Shown in pieces: positions 8,646 through 17,189 of a stretch of DNA of 64,000 bases (its first letter is position 1; the number at the start of each line of letters is the position of its first letter). The notes beneath the pieces are model-generated. The model searched no databases and had not been told where the DNA came from. It was given only the letters and a program-made list of their open reading frames with translations. Source of the stretch: Teichococcus coralli (lineage in GTDB: Bacteria > Pseudomonadota > Alphaproteobacteria > Acetobacterales > Acetobacteraceae); NCBI RefSeq assembly GCF_009829925.1, contig NZ_SNVJ01000016.1:1-64000 (forward strand), given 5' to 3'. Position numbers and translations under genes: made by a program.

Positions 8646-9841
8646 GCCACCTTCCGAAGATCGGCCGCCGGGGCCTGCTGCTCGGCCTCACCGCGACGGC
8701 CGCAACGGCGCAGGCGCGCCTCGCCTTCGCCGGAGCCGCCTCCGCCGGCGCCGAGGAGAGCCGGCTGGTGGTGATCATCCTGCGTGGCGCCATGGATGGC
8801 CTCGCGGCCCTCGCGCCCTATGGGGACCCCGCCTACCGTGAGGTGCGGGGCGGCCTCGCATTGCCCGAGCCGGGGCAGGAGGGGGGGCTGCTGGATTGCG
8901 GCGGCTTCTTCGGCCTGAACCCGCAGCTGAGCACGCTGCACCGCTTCTTCCTTGAGGGAACGCTGCTGCCGATCCACGCCGTTGCCGGCCCCTACCGCAA
9001 TCGCAGCCATTTCGAGGCGCAGGACCTGCTGGAGAGTGGCGCGGCGGAGCGCCTCGGCTCGGGCTGGCTGAACCGGGCGCTCGCCGGCCTGCCGGCGCCG
9101 CCGCCCGGCAAGCCGGAAGCCGGCCTCGCGGTGGGATTCGACCTGCCGCTGCTGATGCGTGGCCCGCAGCACGTCGGCATGTGGGCGCCGCCGCGGCCGG
9201 TGCGTCCGGCGCCCGACCTCTACGCCCGCATGGCGGACCTGCTGCATGCGGACCCCCTGCTCGGGCCGGCGGTGGCCGACGGGATGCGGGCACGAGGCTA
9301 TGCCGCCACGGTGCTGGGCGAGGAGCGGGGCGCGCGCAACGGCTTCGTGGCGCTGGCGAGCGCGGCCGGCAAGCTGCTGGCCGCGCCGGCGGGGCCAAGG
9401 GTGGCGGCGATGGAGCTTGGCGGCTGGGACACCCATGCTGACCAGTCGCGCCGCCTCGGGCCGGTGCTGGGGCAGCTCGACGCCGGGATCGGCGCCATGC
9501 AGGACCAGCTGGGCGCGGCCTGGAGCAAGACCGCCGTGCTGGTGATGACCGAGTTCGGCCGCACCGTGCGGATCAACGGCGCGAACGGGACGGATCACGG
9601 CACCGGGGGGGTGGCCTTCCTGCTCGGCGGCGCGGTCGCGGGGGGACGGGTGCTCGCCGATTGGCCCGGCCTGGCGGAAGGCCAGCTTTTCGAGAAGCGC
9701 GACCTGCAGCCGACGCGGGACCTGCGCGCCATTGCCAAGGCCCTGTTGCGCGACCATCTGCGATTGCCCGCGGCGGCGGTCGCGGCCGCCTTCCCGGACA
9801 GTGGGAACATCACACCCGAGAAGGACGTGTTCCGCGCCTGA
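8642..9841 (+). CDS. DUF1501 family protein with Tat-type signal
   Basis: The protein is 399 aa. The N-terminus (GRRGLLLGLTATAATAQARLAFA) is a twin-arginine signal peptide, so the product is likely exported folded. Family landmarks are LVVIILRGAMDGL near residue 45, GPYRNRSHFEAQD, LGGWDTHADQ and VMTEFGRTVRINGANGTDHG. This region looks like the alkaline-phosphatase-superfamily metal site with His and Asp residues. The gene is translationally coupled to the DUF1800 gene, and the pair is presumed to act together. Substrate and role are unknown. Confidence 0.88.
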   Translation: MSHLPKIGRRGLLLGLTATAATAQARLAFAGAASAGAEESRLVVIILRGAMDGLAALAPYGDPAYREVRGGLALPEPGQEGGLLDCGGFFGLNPQLSTLHRFFLEGTLLPIHAVAGPYRNRSHFEAQDLLESGAAERLGSGWLNRALAGLPAPPPGKPEAGLAVGFDLPLLMRGPQHVGMWAPPRPVRPAPDLYARMADLLHADPLLGPAVADGMRARGYAATVLGEERGARNGFVALASAAGKLLAAPAGPRVAAMELGGWDTHADQSRRLGPVLGQLDAGIGAMQDQLGAAWSKTAVLVMTEFGRTVRINGANGTDHGTGGVAFLLGGAVAGGRVLADWPGLAEGQLFEKRDLQPTRDLRAIAKALLRDHLRLPAAAVAAAFPDSGNITPEKDVFRA

Positions 9842-9861
9842 CGCGCCGGCCCTGCGCGGCC

Positions 9862-9898
9862 AATAAAAATCCCGGGGCGGCCTGTGCCGGGCCCCGGG
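9862..9898 (-). terminator. Rho-independent terminator of hpf
   Basis: An 8-bp perfect stem (CCCGGGGC at 9871-9878 with GCCCCGGG at 9891-9898) is followed on the minus strand by ATTTTTATTG. It lies 39 bp past the hpf stop codon and faces the convergent DUF1501 gene. Confidence 0.75.
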
Positions 9899-9936
9899 AA
9901 GGTCGGGGCGGAACCGAAGGCTCCGCCCAAGCTGCT

Positions 9937-10605
9937 TCAGCCGGCCGGGTCGATCCAGCCCACATGCCCATCCGGTCGCCGGTAGACGACGTTCAACTGG
10001 CCGCTGGCCTGGTTGCGGAACATCATCACGGGCGCCTGGCTGAGATCCAGCCGCATCACGGCCTCGCCGACCGTCAGCCGGGCAATCTCCGTCGGCGTCT
10101 CGGCCACGATGGCGCCGTGATGCTCCCCATCATGCCCGTCGGCCATCGTCTCCTCCGCCATCATCTCTTCCGCCGCCGGGGTTTCCTCGGTCAGCCCATC
10201 CAGCAGGATCGCGCGGTCGATCGGCTCCTCCGGCTCCTCGGCCGGTCGCGCCAGCACCACCTCGCGTGCCGTCTCGGCGCTGCTCGGCAGCCGCGCTTCG
10301 GCCAGGTTGCGGGAGTGCTCGTTCATCCGGCGCCGGTAGCGGCGCAGCCGCTTTGCGATATGCGCGGCGGCCTCGTCGAAGGCGCGCTGCGCCTCGGAAC
10401 CCTCGCCTTCGCCGCGCAGGCTGAGCCCGCGCCCCGCATGGATGTCGATGGTGCAGGCAAAGAAGGCGCGGTTCCGGAAGAACGTGACATACGCTTCCAG
10501 GGCGTGGTCGAAGTACTTCTTGGTGACGGTGTTCAGCCCCTCGGCCACATGGGTCCTGAGGGCTTCCCCCGTTTCGACCTGCTTCCCTGAGACGACGATA
10601 TGCAT
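9937..10605 (-). CDS. hpf: Long-form ribosome hibernation promoting factor
   Basis: The 222-aa protein binds the 30S decoding region and drives 100S ribosome dimers in stationary phase. The N-terminal RaiA/HPF domain spans about residues 1-105 (MHIVVSGKQVETGEALRTHV...FDHALEAYVTFFRNR) with basic stretches such as AKRLRRYRRRMNEHSRN. An acidic, low-complexity linker (about 130-165) leads to the C-terminal dimerisation domain ending PVMMFRNQASGQLNVVYRR...GWIDP. This makes it the long form, as in alphaproteobacteria. It follows rpoN, the order conserved in proteobacteria. Its Shine-Dalgarno lies in a small hairpin (10616-10640). Confidence 0.93.
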   Translation of the reverse strand: MHIVVSGKQVETGEALRTHVAEGLNTVTKKYFDHALEAYVTFFRNRAFFACTIDIHAGRGLSLRGEGEGSEAQRAFDEAAAHIAKRLRRYRRRMNEHSRNLAEARLPSSAETAREVVLARPAEEPEEPIDRAILLDGLTEETPAAEEMMAEETMADGHDGEHHGAIVAETPTEIARLTVGEAVMRLDLSQAPVMMFRNQASGQLNVVYRRPDGHVGWIDPAG

Positions 10606-10615
10606 GGCGGGCTAA

Positions 10616-10640
10616 CCCCTCCTTTGATTTTTGGGAGGGG
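10616..10640 (-). promoter_or_regulatory. Hairpin that would cover the hpf ribosome-binding site
   Basis: Read on the minus strand, CCCCUCC pairs perfectly with GGAGGGG across an 11-base A-rich loop. The GGAGG of the 3' arm is the only good Shine-Dalgarno for hpf, about 12 bases before its ATG. Masking of the site is an inference. Confidence 0.4.
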
Positions 10641-10686
10641 CCGCCCCGGAGGGACGGCGGGGCGGGCGGGTCTTGCCCGCTCCGGG

Positions 10687-12162
10687 TCAGGCCGGGACGG
10701 CCTTCTCCCGTTTGCGCTGCACGGATGATGGAATGCGCAGCGCTTCCCTGTATTTGGCCACCGTCCGCCGGGCGATGTCCACCCCTTCCTGCCGCAGAGC
10801 GGAAACAATCGCATCGTCGCTCAGGATGTTCTCCGGCGCCTCGGCGGCCACCATGCTACGGATCCGGTGGCGGATGGCCTCCGCGCTGAACGTCTCGCCG
10901 GAAGTACCTCCGATGGCGGTGGTGAAGAAATACTTCAGCTCGAAATTGCCGCGCGGCGTGGCGATGGACTTGTTGGCGGTGACGCGGCTGACGGTGGATT
11001 CATGCATCTCCACCGCCTCGGCCACGTCGCGCAGGATCAGTGGCCGCAGATGGCTCACGCCCTGGCGGAAGAAGCCCTCCTGCCGCCGCACGATCTCGCC
11101 CGCCACCCGCAGGATGGTGCTGGCCCGCTGTTCCAGGCTCTTCAGCAGCCAGTTGGCCGCCTGGTACTTCTCCGAGAGGAAGGCGCGCTCCTCGCGGGTG
11201 GCACGGCGCTGGGCCTGGGCATGGAAGCCGCGGTTCACCAGCACGCGGGGGAGGGTGTCCGGGTTCAGCTCCAGGATCCACTCGCCTTCCGGGGCTCCCG
11301 CCGGGGCGCGGCGCATCAGCACGTCCGGCACCAGCCAGGGAGCGGGTCCGCTGTCCTGTCCGGCGCCCGGCTTGGGGTCGAGGCGCCGCAGCTCGGCGGC
11401 CATGTCGGCGAGATCCTCCGCATCCACCCCGCAGAGCCGCATCAGCCCGCGCAGGTCGCGCCGCGCCAGCAGGTCGAGATTGTCCAACAGCGCCGCCATG
11501 GCGGGGTCCAGCCGGTCGCGCTCGGCGAGCTGCACGGCCAGGCACTCGCTGAGCGAGCGGCAGAACATGCCCGCCGGCTCGAAGCGCTGCATGCGGAGGC
11601 GGATGGCCGTCACCCGGCCCCCGGCGCAGCCGAGCGCGGCGGCAATCGCCGCATCCTCCGCCAGCAGCCGGCCGGAGGGGTCGAGCAGCGCAATGAGCTG
11701 CGCCGCGATCAGCCGGTCGGAGGGGTCGGGAAAGGTGAGGCGAACCTGCTCGGCCAGCTCCTCGCGCAGGCTGCGCGGACGCCCGGCCACCGTGTCCTCG
11801 ATGCCCGGCAGGTCCTCGAAGTCCGGTCGGCCGCCGCGCCCGGCGCTGTCGCCGTCATAGACGTTCGACCAGTCGCCGATGTCGAGCGGCGCGTCGGCCG
11901 CGGCCGGCAGGCAGGCGGCGTTCGCGCCCTCGTAGCTGTCGGGCATGGCGGCGGGCGGCGGCTCGGCACCGGCCGGCGGCTCGGGCTCCGCTCCGTCGGG
12001 CCGTTCGTCCCGCTCCAGCAGGGGATTGCGCTCCAGCTCCTCCTCGACGAAGGCGCTGACCTCCAGGTTGGAGGATTGCAGGAGCTGGATGGCCTGCCGC
12101 AGCTGCGGCGTCATCACCAGGGACTGGGTGAAGCGCAGGTCGAGCCGGGGCCCGATGGCCAT
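10687..12162 (-). CDS. rpoN: RNA polymerase sigma-54 factor
   Basis: The 491-aa protein is the alternative sigma factor that reads -24/-12 promoters and needs AAA+ activators. The N-terminal activator-interacting region I (RLDLRFTQSLVMTPQLRQAIQLLQ) is followed by an acidic region II, the core-binding domain and the C-terminal DNA-binding part. There HESTVSRVTANKSIATPRG is the helix-turn-helix, and the RpoN box reads ARRTVAKYREAL near residue 473. All key blocks are intact. The gene starts 46 bp after lptB and is followed by hpf, the common lptB-rpoN-hpf order. Confidence 0.96.
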   Translation of the reverse strand: MAIGPRLDLRFTQSLVMTPQLRQAIQLLQSSNLEVSAFVEEELERNPLLERDERPDGAEPEPPAGAEPPPAAMPDSYEGANAACLPAAADAPLDIGDWSNVYDGDSAGRGGRPDFEDLPGIEDTVAGRPRSLREELAEQVRLTFPDPSDRLIAAQLIALLDPSGRLLAEDAAIAAALGCAGGRVTAIRLRMQRFEPAGMFCRSLSECLAVQLAERDRLDPAMAALLDNLDLLARRDLRGLMRLCGVDAEDLADMAAELRRLDPKPGAGQDSGPAPWLVPDVLMRRAPAGAPEGEWILELNPDTLPRVLVNRGFHAQAQRRATREERAFLSEKYQAANWLLKSLEQRASTILRVAGEIVRRQEGFFRQGVSHLRPLILRDVAEAVEMHESTVSRVTANKSIATPRGNFELKYFFTTAIGGTSGETFSAEAIRHRIRSMVAAEAPENILSDDAIVSALRQEGVDIARRTVAKYREALRIPSSVQRKREKAVPA

Positions 12163-12208
12163 GGCCTAGCTCGCTCCCGCCGCGTACGGCCGCCCTGGCG
12201 CGCACATG

Positions 12209-12961
12209 CTACAGGCTGAAGCTCTCGCCGAGATAGACCCGCCGCACGCCCTCATGCGCCACGATGTCGGCCGGCGTGCCCTCCATCAGCACCTGCCCGT
12301 CATGCAGGATGTAGGCGCGGTCGATGATCTCCAGCGTCTCGCGGACGTTGTGGTCGGTGATCAGCACGCCGATGCCGCGGTTCTTCAGGTGCCGCACCAG
12401 CTCGCGGATCTCGCCCACCGCGATGGGGTCGATGCCCGCCAGCGGCTCGTCGAGCAGGACATAGGCGGGATGGGTGGCGAGCGCCCGGGCGATCTCGCAG
12501 CGCCGCCGCTCGCCGCCGGAAAGGGCGAGGGAAGGGGAGCGGCGCAGCCGCGTCAGCCCGAACTCGGCCAGCAGCCCGTCCAGCATCTGCTCGCGCCGCT
12601 CGCGGTCGGGCTCGACCACCTCCAGCGCGGCACGGATGTTGTCCTCCAGGCTGAGGCCGCGGAAGATCGAGGCCTCCTGCGGCAGGTAGCCCAGGCCCAT
12701 GCGGGCGCGGCGGTACATCGGCAGGGTGGTGACGTCCTGCCCGTCCATGAAGACCTGCCCCTGGTCGGGGCGGACCAGGCCGGTCATCATGTAGAAGGTC
12801 GTGGTCTTGCCGGCGCCGTTCGGCCCGAACAGCCCGACCGCCTCGCCGCGCTGCACCCGCAACGAGACGTTGCGCACCACGGGGCGCTTCTTGTAGCGCT
12901 TGCCGAGCCCCTGGGCGATCAGCCCGCCCTCGCCGGGGATGACCTTCAGCGACGCGCTCAC
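12209..12961 (-). CDS. lptB: LPS export ABC transporter ATP-binding protein LptB
   Basis: This 250-aa ATPase powers extraction of lipopolysaccharide from the inner membrane by LptB2FG. Visible motifs are Walker A GPNGAGKTT, the Q-loop after PQEASIFRGL, the ABC signature LSGGERRR, Walker B YVLLDEP and the switch His in LITDHNVRET, which includes the family-typical LptB sequence. The start overlaps the lptA stop (12958-12961), so the two are coupled. It acts at the cytoplasmic face; lptF and lptG are not in this window. Confidence 0.96.
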   Translation of the reverse strand: MSASLKVIPGEGGLIAQGLGKRYKKRPVVRNVSLRVQRGEAVGLFGPNGAGKTTTFYMMTGLVRPDQGQVFMDGQDVTTLPMYRRARMGLGYLPQEASIFRGLSLEDNIRAALEVVEPDRERREQMLDGLLAEFGLTRLRRSPSLALSGGERRRCEIARALATHPAYVLLDEPLAGIDPIAVGEIRELVRHLKNRGIGVLITDHNVRETLEIIDRAYILHDGQVLMEGTPADIVAHEGVRRVYLGESFSL

Positions 12962-13857
12962 CGCGAACGGCCCTGCTCGGGCTGCAGCGCCTGCTGGCCC
13001 TGCTGCGGGATGATCAGGCCCTGCACCCGCTGCCCCGGCGTCGAGACCAGCCGGGCCACGCCGCTGCGCATGTTCACGATGGCCTCCTGGCCGTTCAACT
13101 GGTTGTCGCCCCGCGTGATGCGGACGCCGCCGAGCAGCCGGGCCATGCCGGTCACCTCCGAATAGACGCCGCGGTCGCCGCGCACCACCTCGGTGGGCGT
13201 GCGGATCTCGACATTGCCGAAGGATTCCACCCGCTCGAGCTGGCTGCCCTCCTTCGCGCCACCGCGCGCCGCCTGCGGCGCCCCGTCGCGGTCCTGGAAA
13301 TAGCCGACCAGCGTGTCGGCGAAGATCTGCCGCTGGTCCTGCGTCACCACATGGGCGGCGCCCCGCGCCACGGCCATGCGCTTCTGCGGCCAGTATTCCA
13401 TGCTGTCGCGGGCGGTCAGCACGTCCTGCGGCGTGGTCAGCTTCAGCGCGCGGCCGGTCATCACCAGCACCGCCTGGTCCATGTCATAGATCGCGCGGTC
13501 GCCCTCGGCATGCTCGGTGGCGCTGTCGATCTTCACATGGCCCTCGGCCTCGAGCCGCCAGATCTCGCCGCCGGACATCGGGCTCTCGGCCGGGGCGGCC
13601 GTGGCGGCGGGCTCGCCGGCGCGCGGGCGGTAGCGGGCGATCAGGCGGTCGGCGGTCAGGGTCACGCCTTCCCGCACGGCGCGGGCATCGCCGCGGGCGA
13701 TCACCACCTGCTCCTGCTGGCGCCATTCGATGCCGTTGCTGGCCGTCACCTCGATCGGGCCACCCCCGGTGAGGTCGAGCGCCTGGGCCTGCGCCGCCAC
13801 CGGAAGCGCGAGCGCCGCCAGCAGCGCCAGGGCGGGAAGGACGTGGCGCCGGCTCAT
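12958..13857 (-). CDS. lptA: LPS transport periplasmic protein LptA
   Basis: The 299-aa protein has a signal peptide (HVLPALALLAALALPVAAQA) and an OstA-like beta-jellyroll region: IEVTASNGIEWRQQEQVVIARGDA, then YRPRAG, and later EHAEGDRAIYDMDQAVLVMTG. LptA forms the periplasmic bridge that carries LPS from LptC to LptD. At 299 aa it is longer than E. coli LptA (about 185 aa), as is usual for alphaproteobacteria. The C-terminus is Gln-rich (PQQGQQALQPEQG). It overlaps both lptC upstream and lptB downstream. Confidence 0.92.
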   Translation of the reverse strand: MSRRHVLPALALLAALALPVAAQAQALDLTGGGPIEVTASNGIEWRQQEQVVIARGDARAVREGVTLTADRLIARYRPRAGEPAATAAPAESPMSGGEIWRLEAEGHVKIDSATEHAEGDRAIYDMDQAVLVMTGRALKLTTPQDVLTARDSMEYWPQKRMAVARGAAHVVTQDQRQIFADTLVGYFQDRDGAPQAARGGAKEGSQLERVESFGNVEIRTPTEVVRGDRGVYSEVTGMARLLGGVRITRGDNQLNGQEAIVNMRSGVARLVSTPGQRVQGLIIPQQGQQALQPEQGRSR

Positions 13858-14558
13858 CGGCCACCCTCCAGCACGGCCTTGGCCTTGCCGGTGAACACCA
13901 CCACCTGGCCGCGGTTCTCCAGCCGGAAGCCTTCGCTGACGATGGTTCCGAAGGGGCCCTGCGCGGCCACCGGGCGGTCGCCGGTGGCGCCGCCGGCCAC
14001 CAGGTCGATCTTCGCCGCCTCGGTGCGCAGCGTGCTGCCGTTGTCGTGCCAGAGCGTCACGTCGCCGTCGAGGTCGAGCAGGCTGCTGTCGCGCGCATAC
14101 TGCCCCTCATCCGCCTCCAGCAGCACCCAGGCGCCGTTGCTCATCACCATGTCGGCGCGCGGATGGTCGAGGTCCACGAGGTTGCGCTGCTCCTGCTGCA
14201 CGGCCGAGTTGGCGGTGATGGTGAAGGGGCGGTTCTGCTCGTCCACGCCCTGGTAGCGGGCGCTCGAGATCCGCATCGCGTCGCTGCTGACCTGGGTGAC
14301 GCGGCGAAAGGCGAGGCGGCCCCGGTCCTCGGCGCGGTCGAATTCCGGCCAGAGCGCGATCAGCGCCAGCAGCGCGAGCGCCCCCACCGGCAGCAGCCAC
14401 CTGGCCACACGCACCAGCAGGCGGCGACGGGCCAGCGCGCCGGCGCTGACCTTCACCCGCGCGCGCGAGGGCAGCAGCACGCGGCTGAGGCCGGGGGCGG
14501 AGGAGCGGTCGGTCCGCGGGGCGGCCGGAATGTCGCGCGGAGGAAGCGGCAAGGTCAT
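13854..14558 (-). CDS. lptC: LPS export system protein LptC
   Basis: The 234-aa protein has a cytoplasmic Arg-rich start, a single membrane helix (WLLPVGALALLALIALWPEF, about residues 55-75) and a periplasmic Lpt jellyroll domain. Blocks like RISSARYQGVDEQNRPFTITA and LDLDGDVTLWHDNGSTLRTEAA match LptC family pattern. I took the ATG at 14558. The frame runs on to a GTG at 14678, but those 40 extra residues are Pro-rich and have no ribosome-binding site. LptC takes LPS from LptB2FG and passes it to LptA. Confidence 0.85.
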   Translation of the reverse strand: MTLPLPPRDIPAAPRTDRSSAPGLSRVLLPSRARVKVSAGALARRRLLVRVARWLLPVGALALLALIALWPEFDRAEDRGRLAFRRVTQVSSDAMRISSARYQGVDEQNRPFTITANSAVQQEQRNLVDLDHPRADMVMSNGAWVLLEADEGQYARDSSLLDLDGDVTLWHDNGSTLRTEAAKIDLVAGGATGDRPVAAQGPFGTIVSEGFRLENRGQVVVFTGKAKAVLEGGR

Positions 14559-14760
14559 GTGTTGGCTTCGTTGGCCCGCACCATTCCCGCGGTTTGTCCG
14601 CGCAGCGGGCGCGGGGGGAGCGAAAAGGGGCAGGATTGGAACAGGAACGGCCTCACCCGGCTTGTATGGGGCTGGCACCCGGCGGGGTCAACGCAGCAGC
14701 ACGTCAGTTCTCTAACAAAATCCGTGCCAAGCTTTTGCCAAAATCTCGCTTCGCGGGAGG

Positions 14761-15414
14761 CTAATGGGCAAAGATATCGGGATCGTCATAGCCCAGCAGA
14801 TCCAGCGTGCCGCGCGCGGGAAGGAAGCGGAAGCAGGCCTCGGCCAGCTCGAACCTGCCCTCACGCCGCAGGAGGGCTTCCAGCCTCGCCCAGAGCGCGT
14901 GCAGGTGGAGCACGTCGGAGGCGGCATAGGCCAGCTGCTCGGAAGTCAGTTCCGCCGCGCCCCAGTCGGAGGACTGCTGCTGCTTGGAGATGTCCACGCC
15001 CAGCAGCTCGCGGCACAGCTCCTTCAGCCCGTGCCGGTCGGTGAAGGTGCGCACCAGCTTGGAGGCCACCTTGGTGCAGCGCACCGGGGCGCATTCCACG
15101 CCGAGCGCCGCGCGCAGGATGGCGACGTCGAAGCGGGCGAAGTGAAACAGCTTCACCACGCCCGGATCGGCCAGCAGGGCCTTGAGGTTGGGGCAGTCCG
15201 CGCCGCGCCCGCCGAGACGGGGCGGAATGATCTGCACGCAATGGGCGTTGCCATCCCCGGCGGAAAGCTGCACCAGGCAAAGCCGGTCGCGCCGCGGGTC
15301 AAGCCCCATGGTTTCGGTGTCGATGGCAACCACCGGGCCGAAGTCGAGCCCGGCGGGCAGGTCATGCTTGTGGAGCTTGATCATGGCGTTTGGCGCGAAC
15401 AGGGTGCTTCCCAT
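14761..15414 (-). CDS. RNase D-like 3'-5' exonuclease
   Basis: The protein is 217 aa from the ATG at 15414, with AGGGG upstream; a TTG at 15423 and an ATG at 15384 are alternatives. It is a single DEDDy exonuclease domain: AIDTETMGL (Exo I), FHFARFDVAIL (Exo II) and AYAASDVLHLHALW (Exo III, Tyr and Asp present). No HRDC domain follows, so it is the short RNase D-like form common in alphaproteobacteria. Such enzymes trim tRNA or other RNA 3' ends. The tRNA-Leu gene lies directly upstream on the same strand. Confidence 0.85.
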   Translation of the reverse strand: MGSTLFAPNAMIKLHKHDLPAGLDFGPVVAIDTETMGLDPRRDRLCLVQLSAGDGNAHCVQIIPPRLGGRGADCPNLKALLADPGVVKLFHFARFDVAILRAALGVECAPVRCTKVASKLVRTFTDRHGLKELCRELLGVDISKQQQSSDWGAAELTSEQLAYAASDVLHLHALWARLEALLRREGRFELAEACFRFLPARGTLDLLGYDDPDIFAH

Positions 15415-15482
15415 CTTCGCCAACCCCTGCCTTTCTGATCACCGCTTCCGCTGGCCAGCCTCGCCGGCGGGGGAAGGGGAAA

Positions 15483-15567
<85 letters not shown>

Positions 15568-15598
15568 AGGGGGCGAACCGCCGAACGGCGTGGACGGG

Positions 15599-15627
15599 CT
15601 TTTATGGGCAGCGGCGAACTCCGTCAA
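15599..15627 (-). promoter_or_regulatory. Candidate promoter of tRNA-Leu
   Basis: On the minus strand TTGACG (15622-15627) and TAAAAG (15599-15604) are 17 bp apart, about 32 bp upstream of the tRNA 5' end. Consensus match is moderate. Confidence 0.4.
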
Positions 15628-15854
15628 CAGGGGTTTTGCAGCTTTTTCGGCAATGCTCCCGCTATCTGGCCGTCATCACCGATCGCGATGTCGGCGACGC
15701 CCGTACCGCCCCCGTTGATCGCGCAGACGTCCTGGATATCCTGTCGTTCGTAAGTTCCGCGTGAGACTTATCATCATGTCTGGTGATGATTTCACAATCA
15801 TGCCGCTGGCTCTCGGCGATCCTCCCATGCAGCGGCTCCGGTGGAGAAGGGGCA

Positions 15855-15899
15855 GGGAGGGGCCAGGGGAAAGCGCTTCCCCTGGCCCCTCCCTTTTTT
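15855..15899 (+). terminator. Strong rho-independent terminator without an upstream gene
   Basis: A perfect 17-bp stem (15855-15871 with 15877-15893; AGGGGAA and TTCCCCT at the tip) encloses a five-base loop and is followed by six T residues. It is 166 bp before the ATG of the amino-acid binding protein gene. Confidence 0.85.
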
Positions 15900-16064
15900 C
15901 CTGCTTCTTTCAGGTCTCTGCGGTGTGGCCGGGCTGCGCCAGCCGGCAGAAGGGAAAGGAAGGAGGGTTGGGGGAACTCCTTCCCCGGCCGTTATCCGCC
16001 ACGGCAACCCAAGCCCTGGCTGCCGGTTGCGCCCGCAGTGAACCTGTTCCGGGAGTTCCGCCGC

Positions 16065-17087
16065 ATGCGATTCAGCTTCAGCCTGGCCGGGTTGGCCCTG
16101 GCCGGCCTGCTCACCGTTCCGGCCCTGGCGCAACAGCCCGCCACCGATGTCCTGGCCGCCGTGAAAGGCCGCGGCACACTGGCCTGCGGCGTCTCCACCG
16201 GCGTTGCCGGCCTGTCGCAGGCGGATTCACGCGGCGAGTGGCGCGGCATCGACGTTGACTTCTGCCGCGCCGTTGCCGCCGCCGTGTTTGGCGACGCGGG
16301 AAAGGTCCGCTTCGTGCCGACCACGCCGCAGAACCGCTTCACGGCGCTCCAGTCGGGCGAGATCGACCTGCTCTCGCGCGGCACCACCTACAGCTTCACC
16401 CGCGACACCGGCATCGGCCTCAGCTTCACCGACGTGCTGGTGCATGACGGCCAGGGCTTCCTGGTGAAGCGCGAGCTGGGCGTCAGATCCGCCAAGGAAC
16501 TGGATGGGGCGACGGTTTGCCTGCAGCCCGGCACCACCACCGAGCTGAACCTCACGGACTGGGCGCGCACCAACGCGGTGAACTTCCAGCCCGTGCTGAT
16601 CGAGAACTTCCAGGAGGCCACCAGCGCCTTCCTGGCCGGCCGCTGTGACGTCTACACCACCGACCGGACCGGCCTCGCCGCCATCCGCGCGACGCAGGGT
16701 TCCAATGCCGACCGGTTCGTCATCCTGCCCGAGACGATCAGCAGCGAGCCGCTCGGCCCCTTCGTCCGCAAGGACGACGCCCGCTGGGCGGATATCGTGA
16801 AATGGGTGCGCAACGCGCTGATCGCCGCCGAGGAATACGGTGTCACCGCCGCCAATGCGGAGAGCCGCCGGCAGGACGCCAACCCCGAGGTGCAGCGCCT
16901 GCTCGGCACCACCGGCGGCTTTGGCGAGAAGCTCGGACTCGACAATGGCTGGGCGCGGCACGCCATCAGCACGGTTGGCAACTACGGCGAGGTGTGGGAG
17001 CGCAACATGACCCCCGTTGGGGTGGACCGCGGCCGCAACGCGCTGGTGCGCGACGGCGGCCTGATGTGGTCGCCGCCCTTCCGTTGA
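16065..17087 (+). CDS. AapJ/BztA-type amino-acid ABC transporter substrate-binding protein
   Basis: The 340-aa protein has a cleavable signal peptide (FSLAGLALAGLLTVPALAQ) and a periplasmic type II binding fold of the SBP_bac_3 family. It has VKGRGTLACGV, a GEWRGIDVDFCRAVAAAVFGD block, TPQNRFTALQSGEIDLLSR and DVYTTDRTGLA. Length and motifs fit the general L-amino acid (AapJ/BztA) receptors. The permease and ATPase genes are not next to it, so it must work with components coded elsewhere or is an orphan receptor. The ATG at 16065 directly precedes the signal peptide. A GC hairpin terminator follows. Confidence 0.88.
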   Translation: MRFSFSLAGLALAGLLTVPALAQQPATDVLAAVKGRGTLACGVSTGVAGLSQADSRGEWRGIDVDFCRAVAAAVFGDAGKVRFVPTTPQNRFTALQSGEIDLLSRGTTYSFTRDTGIGLSFTDVLVHDGQGFLVKRELGVRSAKELDGATVCLQPGTTTELNLTDWARTNAVNFQPVLIENFQEATSAFLAGRCDVYTTDRTGLAAIRATQGSNADRFVILPETISSEPLGPFVRKDDARWADIVKWVRNALIAAEEYGVTAANAESRRQDANPEVQRLLGTTGGFGEKLGLDNGWARHAISTVGNYGEVWERNMTPVGVDRGRNALVRDGGLMWSPPFR

Positions 17088-17121
17088 ACCGGTTCACGGC
17101 GCTGAAGGAGCGCAGTATGCA

Positions 17122-17152
17122 GGGCCATGGGGGGAGGGGACCCCCATGGCCC
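17122..17152 (+). terminator. Terminator-like hairpin after the amino-acid binding protein gene
   Basis: GGGCCATGGGGG (17122-17133) pairs with CCCCCATGGCCC (17141-17152) over a seven-base loop. Only a weak T-rich stretch (GCTGCTTTCT) follows. It precedes the pncA ribosome-binding site by about 25 bp. Confidence 0.6.
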
Positions 17153-17189
17153 GCTGCTTTCTCCCGCCGAACCGCGAAAGGAGTTCGCC

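Larger units (their letters stand above)
15568..16064 (+). other. 497-bp gene-free region between tRNA-Leu and the amino-acid binding protein gene
   Basis: It contains the tRNA promoter (15599-15627) and a very strong plus-strand terminator (15855-15899). A second, weaker GC hairpin is near 15968-15995 (GGGGGAA and TTCCCC). Between 15640 and 15850 I see no coding frame that looks real. The terminator has no plus-strand gene before it, which leaves room for an unannotated small RNA or a leader transcript. Confidence 0.5.

Noticed and set aside
14559-14678. 40-residue N-terminal extension of LptC
   Set aside because: Pro-rich, GTG-initiated, no Shine-Dalgarno, and LptC proteins start close to the membrane helix.
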